Shown one piece after another: positions 31,570 to 40,396 of a DNA stretch of 41,956 bases. The stretch is from Streptomyces sp. G-G2 (GTDB lineage Bacteria > Actinomycetota > Actinomycetes > Streptomycetales > Streptomycetaceae), in contig NZ_JASISO010000058.1 in the NCBI RefSeq assembly GCF_030063135.1, positions 1 to 41,956 on the forward strand, given 5' to 3'. The notes under the pieces are model-generated. The model was given only the letters and a program-made list of their open reading frames with translations, was not told where the DNA came from and made no database searches. How positions within the stretch are numbered: position 1 is the first letter of the stretch; each line of letters starts with the position of its first letter. The position numbers and the translations under genes were made by a program.

Positions 31570-33561
31570 TCAGTCCGCCGAGCGGGTCCAGCCCCGCGCG
31601 TCGAGGCGGGACGCGTCGGACGGGCGGTCCTCGGCGAAGAGGAGCCGGGTCCGTTCCGATACGCGGATCACGTCCACGTACACCCCGCGTCCCACGTAGC
31701 GGCCCGTGGCCTCGTGGCGCAGGCGCAGACGGACCTCGCGTCCCGCCCACTCGGTCAGCGGGGCCTCCAATCGGTGCCAGATCCGGCCCGACCAGCCGGT
31801 GGCCGTGCCCCGCGGCCACTGTTCGGGGGTGCCTCCGGTGGTCCGTACCGTGCTGAACGGCACCGGCCGCCACGGAGCGTCCGGCCCGGCGTCGGCGTCG
31901 GCCGCTTCGAGGGAGAAGCCGCCCGCGCCCGGCACCGCGTCCCACCACACCGCGCACCGCAGCTTCGCCTCGGCCGTCGCGGGGGTGAGCGGGGGCAGGG
32001 TGAGCGTGCCCGAGCCGCCGGGGGTGATCCCGGAGAACCAGGCGGGGCCGCCGTGCCGGGTGCGGACGGGTACCGCGCGGGCGAAGTGGTTGCCCACCGC
32101 GACCCGCGGCGCGCTCCCGGCCCGCCAGGTCCGCACGGGGTGGACGGAGTTGCCCAGCAGGACCAGGAACGAGTCCGTGGAGGGGTCCAGGACCAGCGAG
32201 GTACCGGTGAAGCCGGTGTGCCCGGCGGAGTGGGGCGTGGCCATTGCGCCCATGTACCAGTGCTGGTAGAGCTCGAAGCCGAGGCCGTGGTCGTCGCCGG
32301 GGAAGGCGGTGTTGAAGTCGGTGAAGAGGAGTTCCACGGAGGCGGGCCGCAGGATCCGCTTCCCGGCGTAGACCCCGCCGTCGAGCAGGGTGCGGGCGAG
32401 AACGGCCAGGTCCCAGGCGGTGCCGAAGACCCCGGCGTGGCCCGCGACCCCGCCGAGGGCGTGGGCGTTCTCGTCGTGGACCTCGCCCCAGACGAGGCCG
32501 CGGTCCAGCCCCGACCAGGGTGGGCGCTGGATTTCGGTGGCCGCCGTCACCCGGCGCCAGGAGAGCGGTGGATTGAAACGCGTGCGGTGCATCCCGAGCG
32601 GAGCGGTGATCTCGTCGTGGAGCAGTGCGTCCAGAGTGCGACCGGTGATCCGTTCCAGGATCAGCTGAAGCGTGATCAGGTTGAGGTCCGAGTACCGGTA
32701 GACGCTCCCCGGCGTCTCCTGAGGCCGCACCGACCACAGCAGCCTCAGCTGCCCCTCCCGGGTGGCCTCCTGGTAGAACGGCGCCCATGACCGCAGCCCC
32801 GAGGTGTGGGTCAGCAGCTGCCGGACCGTGATCACCTCCTTGCCGCCCCCGGTGAACCCGGGCAGGTAGCGCGCCGCCGGAGCCTCCAGTTCCAGCCGCC
32901 CCCGCTCCATCTGCTGCACCGCCAGCACCGAGGTGAACAGCTTGGTCAGCGAGGCCAGGTCGAAGACCGTGTCCTCGGCCATCTCGATCCGCTCCGCCGT
33001 CGGGAACTCGCGGACCCGGTCGGTCCGGCCGTCGTACTCCGCGTAGCGCACGGCGTACCCCATCGCCCGGTGCAGGGCCACCGTCCGGCCGCGCCCGGCG
33101 AGCACCACGGCGCCCGCGTAGTAGGGGTGTTCGGGGGAGGGGCCGAGGAACCTCCGGGCCTCGTCCGCCGTCGCCTCCAGATGCCGCTCCAACAGGCCCG
33201 CCTGCCGCGCCGATCCGTAGCGCAGCCGCAGCCCCTGCAAGGCGCGCCGCTCGACGGGATTCCCGCCCGGTCCCGTCCCCGGGGCTCCCGCGGTGCCGCG
33301 GCCCGCCGCGCCCGCCGTCCCGCCCGGCAGCGCCGCGTGGACGAGCAGGACCCCGCCGAGCGCGAGCAGCCGGGCCCCGAGCCGCCTGCGGCTCAGCCCA
33401 CCGCTCCCGGCCCCGTGGCCGTCGCCGCTCCCGTGCCCGTGCGCGGCCCCGTTCCCGCTGCTGCCGCTCCACTCCCCGCCGCTGCTCCCGTGTCCACGTC
33501 CCGCGCCGCCCCCGCCCCCGCGTCCGTCCTCGCCCCTGACGGCCCCCGTGTCCTGGCTCAT
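31570..33561 (-). CDS. Large secreted serine hydrolase (class C beta-lactamase/CubicO fold)
   Basis: A 663-residue protein. The first 55 residues are Gly/Ser/His-rich, then SRRRLGARLLALGGVLLVHA resembles a twin-arginine or Sec export signal. The hydrolase domain (about 105-500) has the SxxK motif SLTK (Ser204, Lys207), the YxN-like YSDLN and the HTG triad in GHTGFTG. The last 150 residues form a beta-rich domain (WWDAVPGAGGFSLEAADAD to YVDVIRVSERT). The family includes D-aminopeptidases, esterases and beta-lactamases, so the substrate is unclear. ATG 33561 has AGGAGG 6 bases upstream. The long low-complexity head before the signal is unusual, and a start nearer residue 55 should be considered. 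Confidence 0.8.
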   Translation of the reverse strand: MSQDTGAVRGEDGRGGGGGAGRGHGSSGGEWSGSSGNGAAHGHGSGDGHGAGSGGLSRRRLGARLLALGGVLLVHAALPGGTAGAAGRGTAGAPGTGPGGNPVERRALQGLRLRYGSARQAGLLERHLEATADEARRFLGPSPEHPYYAGAVVLAGRGRTVALHRAMGYAVRYAEYDGRTDRVREFPTAERIEMAEDTVFDLASLTKLFTSVLAVQQMERGRLELEAPAARYLPGFTGGGKEVITVRQLLTHTSGLRSWAPFYQEATREGQLRLLWSVRPQETPGSVYRYSDLNLITLQLILERITGRTLDALLHDEITAPLGMHRTRFNPPLSWRRVTAATEIQRPPWSGLDRGLVWGEVHDENAHALGGVAGHAGVFGTAWDLAVLARTLLDGGVYAGKRILRPASVELLFTDFNTAFPGDDHGLGFELYQHWYMGAMATPHSAGHTGFTGTSLVLDPSTDSFLVLLGNSVHPVRTWRAGSAPRVAVGNHFARAVPVRTRHGGPAWFSGITPGGSGTLTLPPLTPATAEAKLRCAVWWDAVPGAGGFSLEAADADAGPDAPWRPVPFSTVRTTGGTPEQWPRGTATGWSGRIWHRLEAPLTEWAGREVRLRLRHEATGRYVGRGVYVDVIRVSERTRLLFAEDRPSDASRLDARGWTRSAD

Positions 33562-33647
33562 GTCCGGCCTCCTGTCCGCTGTCGCGCGCGCCACCCAGTA
33601 TCTGCCCGCCCACCCCATCGACCCCGTCACGACCGGCCCGCAAAGAA

Positions 33648-33664
33648 TCTGACACAGCATCAGA
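33648..33664. promoter_or_regulatory. Inverted repeat upstream of the nitronate monooxygenase/acyl-CoA synthetase operon
   Basis: TCTGACACAGCATCAGA has exact 5-base arms TCTGA and TCAGA, 44 bases before the start at 33708. Its core TGACACAGCATCAG matches the element in the promoter region of the other ligase gene (TGACANNNCATCAG, minus strand, 40347-40360). A TetR-type regulator of acyl-CoA genes is a plausible reader. Confidence 0.5.
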
Positions 33665-33707
33665 AAATCTCTTCCCTCGCGTGCCGCCCTGCGGCATCCT
33701 GCCGCCC

Positions 33708-34844
33708 ATGGAGACGGAGCTGAGCAAGAAACTCGGAGTCGAACACGCCATCTTCGGCTTCACGCCCTTCCCGGCGGTCGCCGCGGCCATCACCCGCGCG
33801 GGCGGGTTCGGCGTCCTCGGCGCGGTCCGCTACACCGCCCCCGACGACCTCAAGCGCGACCTCGACTGGATGCAGGACAACGTCGACGGCAAGCCCTACG
33901 GCCTCGACGTCGTCATGCCGGCCAAGAAGGCCGTCGACGGCATCTCCGAAGCCGACATCGAGGCGATGATCCCCGCCGGGCACCGCGATTTCGTCCGCGA
34001 GACCCTCGCGAAGCACCAGGTCCCCGAACTCGCCGAGGGCGAGGCCTCCGGCTGGCGCATCACCGGCTGGATGGAACAGGTGGCCCGCAACCAGCTCGAC
34101 GTAGCTTTCGACTACCCCATCAAACTCCTCGCCAACGCCCTCGGTTCCCCACCCGCGGACGTCATCCGGCGCGCCCACGACCACGGGGTCCTCGTCGCCG
34201 CCCTGGCCGGCACCGCCACCCACGCCCGCCGCCACGCCGAGGCGGGCATCGACATCGTCGTCGCCCAGGGCTACGAGGCGGGCGGCCACACCGGCGACAT
34301 CGCCACCATGGTCCTGGTCCCCGAGATCGTCGAGGCCGTCGCCCCGCTGCCGGTACTCGCCGCGGGCGGCATCGGAAGCGGCGAGCAGATCGCCGCCGGC
34401 CTCGCCCTCGGCGCCCAGGGAGCCTGGCTCGGCTCCCTCTGGCTCACGACCACCGAGGCCGACCTGCACTCCCGCGCCCTCACCGCGAAGCTCCTCGCCG
34501 CGGGCTCCGGCGACACCGTCCGCTCCCGGGCACTGACCGGCAAACCCGCCCGCCAGCTGCGCACCGAGTGGACCGACGCCTGGGACGACCCCAGCGGCCC
34601 GGGCGCGCTGCCCATGCCGCTCCAGGGCCTGCTGGTCGCCGAGGCGGTCTCCCGCATCCAGAAGTACGAGGTCCAGCCACTGCTCGGTACCCCCGTGGGC
34701 CAGATCGTGGGCCGGATGAACAGCGAGCGCAGCGTCCAGGCGGTCTTCGACGACCTCACCCGGGGCTTCGAACGGGCCATCGACCGCATCACCCGCATCG
34801 CGGGCCGGTCCGGGCCGGTCCCGAAGGAGGAACCCCAGTCATGA
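33708..34844 (+). CDS. Nitronate monooxygenase/2-nitropropane dioxygenase-family FMN oxidoreductase
   Basis: A 378-residue TIM-barrel flavoprotein. Family marks are AGGFGVLGAVRYT near the N-terminus, VAQGYEAGGHTGDIATMVLVPEI with the conserved His, and the FMN phosphate segments VLAAGGIGSG and LGAQGAWLGSLW. The name comes from nitronate oxidation, but relatives paired with acyl-CoA ligases, such as IpdC of sterol degradation, act on CoA thioesters. ATG 33708 is chosen because the protein begins there with the usual ELSKKLGVEHAIFGF; GTG 33681 is an upstream alternative. It overlaps the acyl-CoA synthetase gene by ATGA. Confidence 0.85.
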   Translation: METELSKKLGVEHAIFGFTPFPAVAAAITRAGGFGVLGAVRYTAPDDLKRDLDWMQDNVDGKPYGLDVVMPAKKAVDGISEADIEAMIPAGHRDFVRETLAKHQVPELAEGEASGWRITGWMEQVARNQLDVAFDYPIKLLANALGSPPADVIRRAHDHGVLVAALAGTATHARRHAEAGIDIVVAQGYEAGGHTGDIATMVLVPEIVEAVAPLPVLAAGGIGSGEQIAAGLALGAQGAWLGSLWLTTTEADLHSRALTAKLLAAGSGDTVRSRALTGKPARQLRTEWTDAWDDPSGPGALPMPLQGLLVAEAVSRIQKYEVQPLLGTPVGQIVGRMNSERSVQAVFDDLTRGFERAIDRITRIAGRSGPVPKEEPQS

Positions 34845-36472
34845 CCCAGCCCCCCAGCGGCTCCGGCGGCCCGAAGGGCTCCGCCGCCCCCGCCGCCCCC
34901 ACCGGCCCCAACGGCTTCTGGGCCCAGGCGAGCGCCGACCCCGACCGCACCGTACTGGTCGCCCCCGAGGGCGAGGAGTGGACCGCCGGGCGCCTGCACG
35001 CCGACGCCAACCGCCTGGTGCACGGGCTGCGCGCGGCGGGCCTGGAGCGCGGTGACGTCTTCGCCGTCGTCCTGCCCAACGGCGTCGAGTTCGTCACCGC
35101 CTACCTCGCCGCCGCCCAGGCCGGCTTCTACCTGGTCCCGGTCAACCACCACCTGGTCGGCCCCGAGATCGCCTGGATCGTCTCCGATTCCGGCGCGAAG
35201 GTGCTCATCGCCCACGAACGCTTCGCCGAGGCCGCCACCGGCGCGGCCGACGAGGCGGGGCTCCCCGCGAGCCACCGCTACGCCGTCGGAACCGTCGGAA
35301 CCGTCGGAACCGTCGGAGCCATCGGCGGGTTCCGTCCGTACGCCGAACTCCTCGACGGGCAGAGCGCCGAGCCGCCCGCCGACCGCACGCTCGGCTGGGT
35401 CATGAACTACACCTCCGGCACCACCGGCCGCCCCCGCGGCATCCGCCGCCCGCTGCCCGGCAAGCTCCCGGAGGAGACGTACCTCGGCGGCTTCCTCGGC
35501 ATCTTCGGCATCCGCCCCTTCGAGGGGAACGTCCACCTCGTCTGCTCTCCGCTCTACCACACGGCCGTGCTCCAGTTCGCGGGCGCGTCCCTGCACATCG
35601 GCCACCCGCTCGTCCTGATGGACAAGTGGACGCCCGCCGAGATGCTGCGGCTGATGGCCGTGCACCACTGCACGCACACGCACATGGTGCCCACGCAGTT
35701 CCACCGCCTCCTCGCGCTCCCGCAGGAGGTCAAGGACCAGTACGACGTCAGCTCGATGCGCCATGCCATCCACGGCGCCGCGCCCTGCCCCGACCACGTC
35801 AAGCGGGCGATGATCGAGTGGTGGGGCAGCTGTGTGGAGGAGTACTACGCCGCCAGCGAGGGCGGCGGGGCCTTCGCCACCGCCGAGGACTGGCTCAAGA
35901 AGCCGGGAACGGTCGGTAAGGCCTGGCCGATCAGTGAGCTGGCCGTCTTCGACGACGACGGCAACCGGCTGCCGGCCGGGGAACTCGGCACCGTCTACAT
36001 GAAGATGAGCACCGGCGGATTCAGCTACCACAAGGACGAGGGCAAGACGAAGAAGAACCGGATCGGTGACTTCTTCACCGTCGGCGACCTCGGCCTGATG
36101 GACGAGGAGGGCTACCTCTTCCTCCGCGACCGCAAGATCGACATGATCATCTCGGGCGGGGTCAACATCTACCCCGCCGAGATCGAGTCCGCGCTGCTCA
36201 CCCACCCGGCCGTCGCCGACGCCGCCGCCTTCGGCATACCGAACGGGGACTGGGGCGAGGAGGTCAAGGCGGTCATCGAGGCGGCCGAGGGCCACGAGCC
36301 GGGCGAGGCGCTGGCCGCCGAGATCCTCGCCCACTGCGAGCGGCAGCTCGCCGGGTACAAGCGGCCCAAGACGGTCGACTTCATCGAGACGATGCCGCGC
36401 GACCCGAACGGCAAGCTCTACAAGCGGCGGCTGCGCGAGCCGTACTGGGAGGGCCACGACCGGGCGATGTGA
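34841..36472 (+). CDS. Acyl-CoA synthetase (FadD4-like, ANL superfamily)
   Basis: A 543-residue AMP-forming ligase. The P-loop-like A3 motif is NYTSGTTGRPRGI; A5 is YYAASEGGG; A7/A8 are TVGDLGLMDEEGYLFLRDR with KIDMIISGGVNIYPAEIE; the catalytic Lys is in PNGKLYKRRLR. It activates a carboxylic acid to acyl-AMP and then acyl-CoA. ATG 34841 has AAGGAGG upstream and overlaps the preceding stop. Four 9-base units add GTVGTVGTVGAIG between beta strands near residue 150, so this loop may vary between strains. Pairing with the monooxygenase implies a joint acid-activation and oxidation or reduction step. The acid is unknown. Confidence 0.88.
   Translation: MTQPPSGSGGPKGSAAPAAPTGPNGFWAQASADPDRTVLVAPEGEEWTAGRLHADANRLVHGLRAAGLERGDVFAVVLPNGVEFVTAYLAAAQAGFYLVPVNHHLVGPEIAWIVSDSGAKVLIAHERFAEAATGAADEAGLPASHRYAVGTVGTVGTVGAIGGFRPYAELLDGQSAEPPADRTLGWVMNYTSGTTGRPRGIRRPLPGKLPEETYLGGFLGIFGIRPFEGNVHLVCSPLYHTAVLQFAGASLHIGHPLVLMDKWTPAEMLRLMAVHHCTHTHMVPTQFHRLLALPQEVKDQYDVSSMRHAIHGAAPCPDHVKRAMIEWWGSCVEEYYAASEGGGAFATAEDWLKKPGTVGKAWPISELAVFDDDGNRLPAGELGTVYMKMSTGGFSYHKDEGKTKKNRIGDFFTVGDLGLMDEEGYLFLRDRKIDMIISGGVNIYPAEIESALLTHPAVADAAAFGIPNGDWGEEVKAVIEAAEGHEPGEALAAEILAHCERQLAGYKRPKTVDFIETMPRDPNGKLYKRRLREPYWEGHDRAM
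35285..35320 (+). repeat. 9-bp tandem repeat, four units, in the acyl-CoA synthetase gene
   Basis: GTCGGAACC is repeated exactly three times, followed by GTCGGAGCC with one change. It adds three-residue units without breaking the frame. Confidence 0.85.
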
Positions 36473-36628
36473 CCGGGCGTCAGCGCGCGTACCGGAAGGG
36501 CGCCCCCTGCGGGCCGATCGCTCGGGGGTTGCCCGAAACGCCCGGAGATTTTGTGAGATGTTCCACGCCGGGGTCCCGGCGGCGCGCCTTGCGCCGCACC
36601 GCGGGGCCGGTTCTGGCAGCGTGGCCGT

Positions 36629-37747
36629 ATGAGTACGGCAACCCGCAGATCCCCCCTGACCGACTGGACACTCCTGGTCCCCGTGGTGGCGCTCGTCGCG
36701 CTCGCCTTCAGCTGGGGGCGCGAGCTGCCCTCGTTCGCGGTGGCGCTCGTCGCCCTGTGCCTCGCGGGCGCGGTGCTGGCGGCCGTCCACCACGCCGAGG
36801 TGGTCGCCCACCGGGTGGGCGAACCCTTCGGCTCCCTCGTCCTGGCCGTCGCGGTCACCGTCATCGAAGTGGCCCTCATCGTCACGCTGATGGCCGACGG
36901 CGGCGACAAGACCGCCTCCCTCGCCCGTGACACCGTCTTCGCCGCGGTCATGATCACCTGCAACGGCATCGTCGGCCTGTCGCTGCTCGTCGGCGCCCTG
37001 CGCAACCGGGTCGCCGCCTTCAACGCCGAGGGCTCCGGGGCCGCGCTGGCCACCGTCGCCACCCTCGCCGTACTCAGCCTGGTCATCCCGACCTTCACCA
37101 CCAGCAAGCCCGGGCCCGAGTTCTCCACCGCCCAGCTCGCCTTCGCGGCCGTCTCCTCGCTGGCCCTCTACGGCCTCTTCATCGCGGTCCAGACGGTCCG
37201 TCACCGCGACTACTTCCTGCCCGTGGACACCGCCGCGAAGAAGCGCCGCGAGGCCGCCGGGGAGGAAGAGGAGCACGCCGAGCCGCCGACCGCCCGGGCC
37301 GCGATGATCAGCCTCGGTCTGCTGCTGGTCGCCCTCGTCGCCGTCGTCGGCAACGCGAAGGCCGTCTCGCCCACCATCGAGGCGGGCGTCGCCAGCGCGG
37401 GCCTGCCCAACGCCGTCGTCGGTGTGATCATCGCCCTGCTCGTCCTGGCGCCCGAGACCCTCGCCGCCGTCCGCGCCGCCCGCCGCGACCGGGTCCAGAC
37501 CAGCCTCAACCTCGCCTACGGCTCCGCCATCGCGAGCATCGGCCTGACCATCCCGGCCATCGCCCTCGCCTCCGTCTGGCTCACCGGCCCCCTGCTGCTG
37601 GGCCTCGGCGCGATCCACATGGTGCTGCTCGCCCTCACCGTCGTCGTCAGCGCCCTGACGATCGTGCCGGGCCGGGCGACCCTGCTCCAGGGCGGCGTGC
37701 ACCTGATGCTGCTGGCCTCCTACCTCTTCCTCGCGGTCAGCCCCTGA
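36629..37747 (+). CDS. Ca2+/H+ antiporter (ChaA/CaCA family)
   Basis: A 372-residue membrane protein with about eleven helices in two inverted halves. The alpha-repeat motifs are GEPFGSLVLAVAVTVIEVALI, with the conserved Glu, and LVLAPETLAAVRAARRDRVQTSLNLAYGSAIASIGLTIP. An acidic loop (EEEEHAEPP) separates the halves. It should export Ca2+ or other cations in exchange for protons. ATG 36629 lies about 7 bases after CAGCGT (36617-36622), suggesting a leaderless message with no ribosome site. The 156 bases upstream contain no further gene. Confidence 0.88.
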   Translation: MSTATRRSPLTDWTLLVPVVALVALAFSWGRELPSFAVALVALCLAGAVLAAVHHAEVVAHRVGEPFGSLVLAVAVTVIEVALIVTLMADGGDKTASLARDTVFAAVMITCNGIVGLSLLVGALRNRVAAFNAEGSGAALATVATLAVLSLVIPTFTTSKPGPEFSTAQLAFAAVSSLALYGLFIAVQTVRHRDYFLPVDTAAKKRREAAGEEEEHAEPPTARAAMISLGLLLVALVAVVGNAKAVSPTIEAGVASAGLPNAVVGVIIALLVLAPETLAAVRAARRDRVQTSLNLAYGSAIASIGLTIPAIALASVWLTGPLLLGLGAIHMVLLALTVVVSALTIVPGRATLLQGGVHLMLLASYLFLAVSP

Positions 37748-37770
37748 CGCCGGCCACCGCCCCACGGCCG

Positions 37771-37806
37771 GCCGTACGCCGAACCGCGCGCGGGTCGGCG
37801 TACGGC
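37771..37806. terminator. Bidirectional hairpin between the antiporter and second acylase genes
   Basis: GCCGTACGCCGAACC (37771-37785) pairs with GGGTCGGCGTACGGC (37792-37806), 14 of 15 positions, around a 6-base loop. It is centred in the 70-base gap of two convergent genes. Confidence 0.75.
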
Positions 37807-37817
37807 GCCGCGGACCC

Positions 37818-40265
37818 TCAGCGGCGCTCGCGCGCCCAGACCACCCGCAGCGCGGGCGAGGTGAGGATGTCGGCCTCGCAGTAACGGGACGTCACCCAGC
37901 GCTCGGCGGAGAACATCCTGGTCTGGTCGGCGAAGTACGGCGAGTTGGGGTTCGAGGACTGGCTGTACGACAGCAGGGTGCGGGCCACCGGGCAGCGGCC
38001 GCCGTCCCAGCCGACCGCCTGGATGTGGCTGGAGCCGTGCACGACCTCCGTGTAACCGCCACGGGCCGGGTTCCACACCGTCTCCACCTTGTCCCACACC
38101 CCGAGCGCCTCGGTGCCGCCGCCGACCGGGATCCGCTCGCCGTTCCGCACCACGAACTGGTGCTCGCCGAGCGGCGCGGCCAGGGCGATGCCCGCCGCCT
38201 TCAGCTCCACGACCGTGTCCGCCAGGGCCCGCCCGATGCCGGGAGCGGACTGGTTCAGGGTCCGGGGGGTCCGGACCGGATCGGCCGCCGAGAACGGCAC
38301 CAGCCACAGGTCCTTGGCCGCCGTGGACGCCGTCAGCCGCCGCCAGAACCGGTCGAAGAGCAGCGCTCCCCGGCTGGCCGTCTCGGCCGTACGGTCCCAG
38401 CCCGCCAGCACCGGGCAGGCCGCCGAGACGTCGACCGGAGAGCCGTCGCTCGCCGTCGCCGTACCGCCCGGCAGGGCCGCACAGGCCTTCGCCGCGTCGG
38501 CGGCAGCCAGGTCACCGGCCGGAACCCGGTTCGCGAACTGCTGCTTCTGCAGGTCCGCCACCGTCAGCCGCCCCTTGGCCGCCATCGCCGATACGTCCTC
38601 CAGCGCGCCGCGGGTGCGCAGCGACCGAGGCGTACCCGTGTTGCCCCACACCCGTTCGTAGCCGGTCAGCGGGTGCTCCGCGTTGGCCAGCCAGGCGCTG
38701 TCGTTGGAGTTCTCGACGTATTCCGCGTCCCGCAGCGTCGGCGCCTTCGCCGGGCCGAACACCCCCGGCTGCACCGCGTCCGGGTCCGAGCCGAGCGCGC
38801 AGTCACCGCGCGAACCGTCCAGCACCGCGAGCCCGGCCGACGGGTACGTCGCCCGGCCGAGCGGGGTGGAGCAGCGGGCCGCCAGCTCGTCCGTGATGCG
38901 GGGGACGATCTGGGACTGGGTGAAGAGGGTCTTGCCCGCCGAGTCGGCGGCCACCGTGTTGACCCAGGGCAGGCCCTGGGTGCGCCGCTGCGCGTCCTGG
39001 ATCCCGGCCACCGAACGGGCCTTGCCCATGGCGAGGGCGGTGTCGAAGGCCCGCAGGTTCACCGCGTTGGGGTCGTTCAGCGCGTAGGCCGTGGTCGCGG
39101 ACCAGGGCAGCGGCAGGCCCGCGCCGAGGGAGGTGACGACCGGGCCGTAGCGGGTGCCCCACTGGGTGCGGCTGACCGGAGCGCCGTCCTTGACCGGGAC
39201 GTTGACGGTCCGCCGGGTCATCTTCTCGGAGACCCCGTCGACCAGGTACGCGGTCGGGTCCGCCGGGTCGAGGGCGAGCTGGTGCAGGTTGACCGGGGTG
39301 CCGGTGGCCACGGTGTGGCTCCAGGCGACCTTGTCGTTGAAGCCGATGTTGACCACGGGGGTGCCGAGCAGGGAGCCCCCGGAGACGTTCAGCTCGCCCG
39401 GGATGGTCTGCTGCGACTGCCAGAACCGGCGCCCGCCCTGCCAGGGGTAGTGCGGATTGCCCAGCAGCAGGCCACCGCCGCTCGCGGTGGCGGAGCCCGC
39501 GAAGGCCACCGCGTTCGAGCCCATGTCGTAGCTGGAGGTGTCGAAGAGCCGCCGGGCCGCCTCGGCCGCGGCCGCCGGGTCGATGTCGCCGCTGGGCGCT
39601 GCCGCGGTACGGGCGGACGTGGCCGGGGGCCGCGCCGCGGTGATCCCGTCGATCCCGCGCCCCTGGCCGCCGAGCACGGCGACCGCGTAGCCCCGGGCCG
39701 CCACGTCCACGGTGGTCACCGGGTGGACCCAGGCGGCGCCCTCGCACGCCGGGTCGGTGATCCGGTTCTGCGCCAGCCAGGCGTTGTACCCGGCGGCCCA
39801 CCCGCGCATCAGCTCCCGGATGTCCTTGCCGGGCCCGGCGGGAGCGGGCGTGGCCAGCAGCTTCTCGACCGTGCCGGACGCCCGGACGCCCTTGAAGTAC
39901 AGGTCGCTGGAGAGGTTCCCGGTGGCCGAGGAGAGCGAGCCGTCGGGAGCCGCGTCGGGGCCGAACCAGCGCGAGCGTTCCCCGGTCACGGTCAGGAACC
40001 CGTCGGCCAGGACGCACACCTGGTCGGCCGCCTGCGCCCAGCCGGTGCCGAAGCCGAGGTCGGCGTAGTCCTTGGCCAGGATGTGCGGGATGCCGTTCTC
40101 CGTGTAGCGGACGAGGGCGGACAGCCCGCCCCCGGACGGATGGCGCGCGTCGGGCGCGGAGTCGGCCGAGGCCGCGGCCGGGGGGATCGCGCCGGCCGCG
40201 ACGAGCAGCGCGGCGCCGGTGAGGGCGACCCTACGTAAGGCCGGGCGGGTGCGGAAACGCAACAT
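37818..40265 (-). CDS. Second secreted penicillin/AHL-acylase-family Ntn hydrolase
   Basis: An 815-residue precursor paralogous to the protein at 4832-7321. A Sec signal (RRVALTGAALLVAAGAIPPAAASA) ends near residue 33. The alpha-chain region starts VRYTENGIPHILA. The processing site is YDMGSNAVAFAG with predicted nucleophile Ser250. The beta chain shows NPHYPWQG, GGSLLGTP, NDSAWLANAEHPL and SQSSNPNSPYF. Like AhlM or penicillin V acylase it should remove acyl chains outside the cell. ATG 40265 is preceded by GGGAGG only one base away, so TTG 40262 or another start is possible. Codon 10 is TTA, the rare leucine codon that makes streptomycete genes depend on the bldA tRNA. Confidence 0.87.
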   Translation of the reverse strand: MLRFRTRPALRRVALTGAALLVAAGAIPPAAASADSAPDARHPSGGGLSALVRYTENGIPHILAKDYADLGFGTGWAQAADQVCVLADGFLTVTGERSRWFGPDAAPDGSLSSATGNLSSDLYFKGVRASGTVEKLLATPAPAGPGKDIRELMRGWAAGYNAWLAQNRITDPACEGAAWVHPVTTVDVAARGYAVAVLGGQGRGIDGITAARPPATSARTAAAPSGDIDPAAAAEAARRLFDTSSYDMGSNAVAFAGSATASGGGLLLGNPHYPWQGGRRFWQSQQTIPGELNVSGGSLLGTPVVNIGFNDKVAWSHTVATGTPVNLHQLALDPADPTAYLVDGVSEKMTRRTVNVPVKDGAPVSRTQWGTRYGPVVTSLGAGLPLPWSATTAYALNDPNAVNLRAFDTALAMGKARSVAGIQDAQRRTQGLPWVNTVAADSAGKTLFTQSQIVPRITDELAARCSTPLGRATYPSAGLAVLDGSRGDCALGSDPDAVQPGVFGPAKAPTLRDAEYVENSNDSAWLANAEHPLTGYERVWGNTGTPRSLRTRGALEDVSAMAAKGRLTVADLQKQQFANRVPAGDLAAADAAKACAALPGGTATASDGSPVDVSAACPVLAGWDRTAETASRGALLFDRFWRRLTASTAAKDLWLVPFSAADPVRTPRTLNQSAPGIGRALADTVVELKAAGIALAAPLGEHQFVVRNGERIPVGGGTEALGVWDKVETVWNPARGGYTEVVHGSSHIQAVGWDGGRCPVARTLLSYSQSSNPNSPYFADQTRMFSAERWVTSRYCEADILTSPALRVVWARERR

Positions 40266-40346
40266 GCCTCCCAAGTAGCCTGCGAATAAATGTGGTTACG
40301 CGTGAAACTTGTGTGTCTGCTGTGCCCCCACACTCATGCAGGCGAG

Positions 40347-40360
40347 CTGATGATCTGTCA
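40347..40360. promoter_or_regulatory. TGACANNNCATCAG element between the acylase and AMP-ligase genes
   Basis: The plus strand reads CTGATGATCTGTCA, whose reverse complement TGACAGATCATCAG matches the element at 33650-33663 in 11 of 14 positions, with the differences in and beside the spacer. It lies 36 bases before the ligase start and overlaps a minus-strand TTGACA hexamer that may be the -35 of the acylase gene. Confidence 0.4.
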
Positions 40361-40396
40361 ATGACCCCTGGTGCAGGAAGAAATGAGGATCTCTCC

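Noticed and set aside
30575..33793. A minus-strand open frame of over 1000 codons spanning the MarR remnant and serine hydrolase region
   Set aside because: It is mostly Arg/Pro/Gly-rich nonsense caused by high GC. The serine hydrolase reads in another frame with clear motifs and good codon bias.
34271..37765. A 1164-codon minus-strand open frame opposite the acyl-CoA synthetase and antiporter
   Set aside because: It lies antisense to well-supported genes and its Gly/Asp/Arg-rich translation has no domain; it is a mirror of strong G/C third-position bias.
40266..40330. Possible SARP-type repeats upstream of the second acylase (minus strand GTTTCACGCG)
   Set aside because: Only one weak TTTCA unit is present, and the 11-bp register is not repeated, so I do not place this gene in the SARP group.
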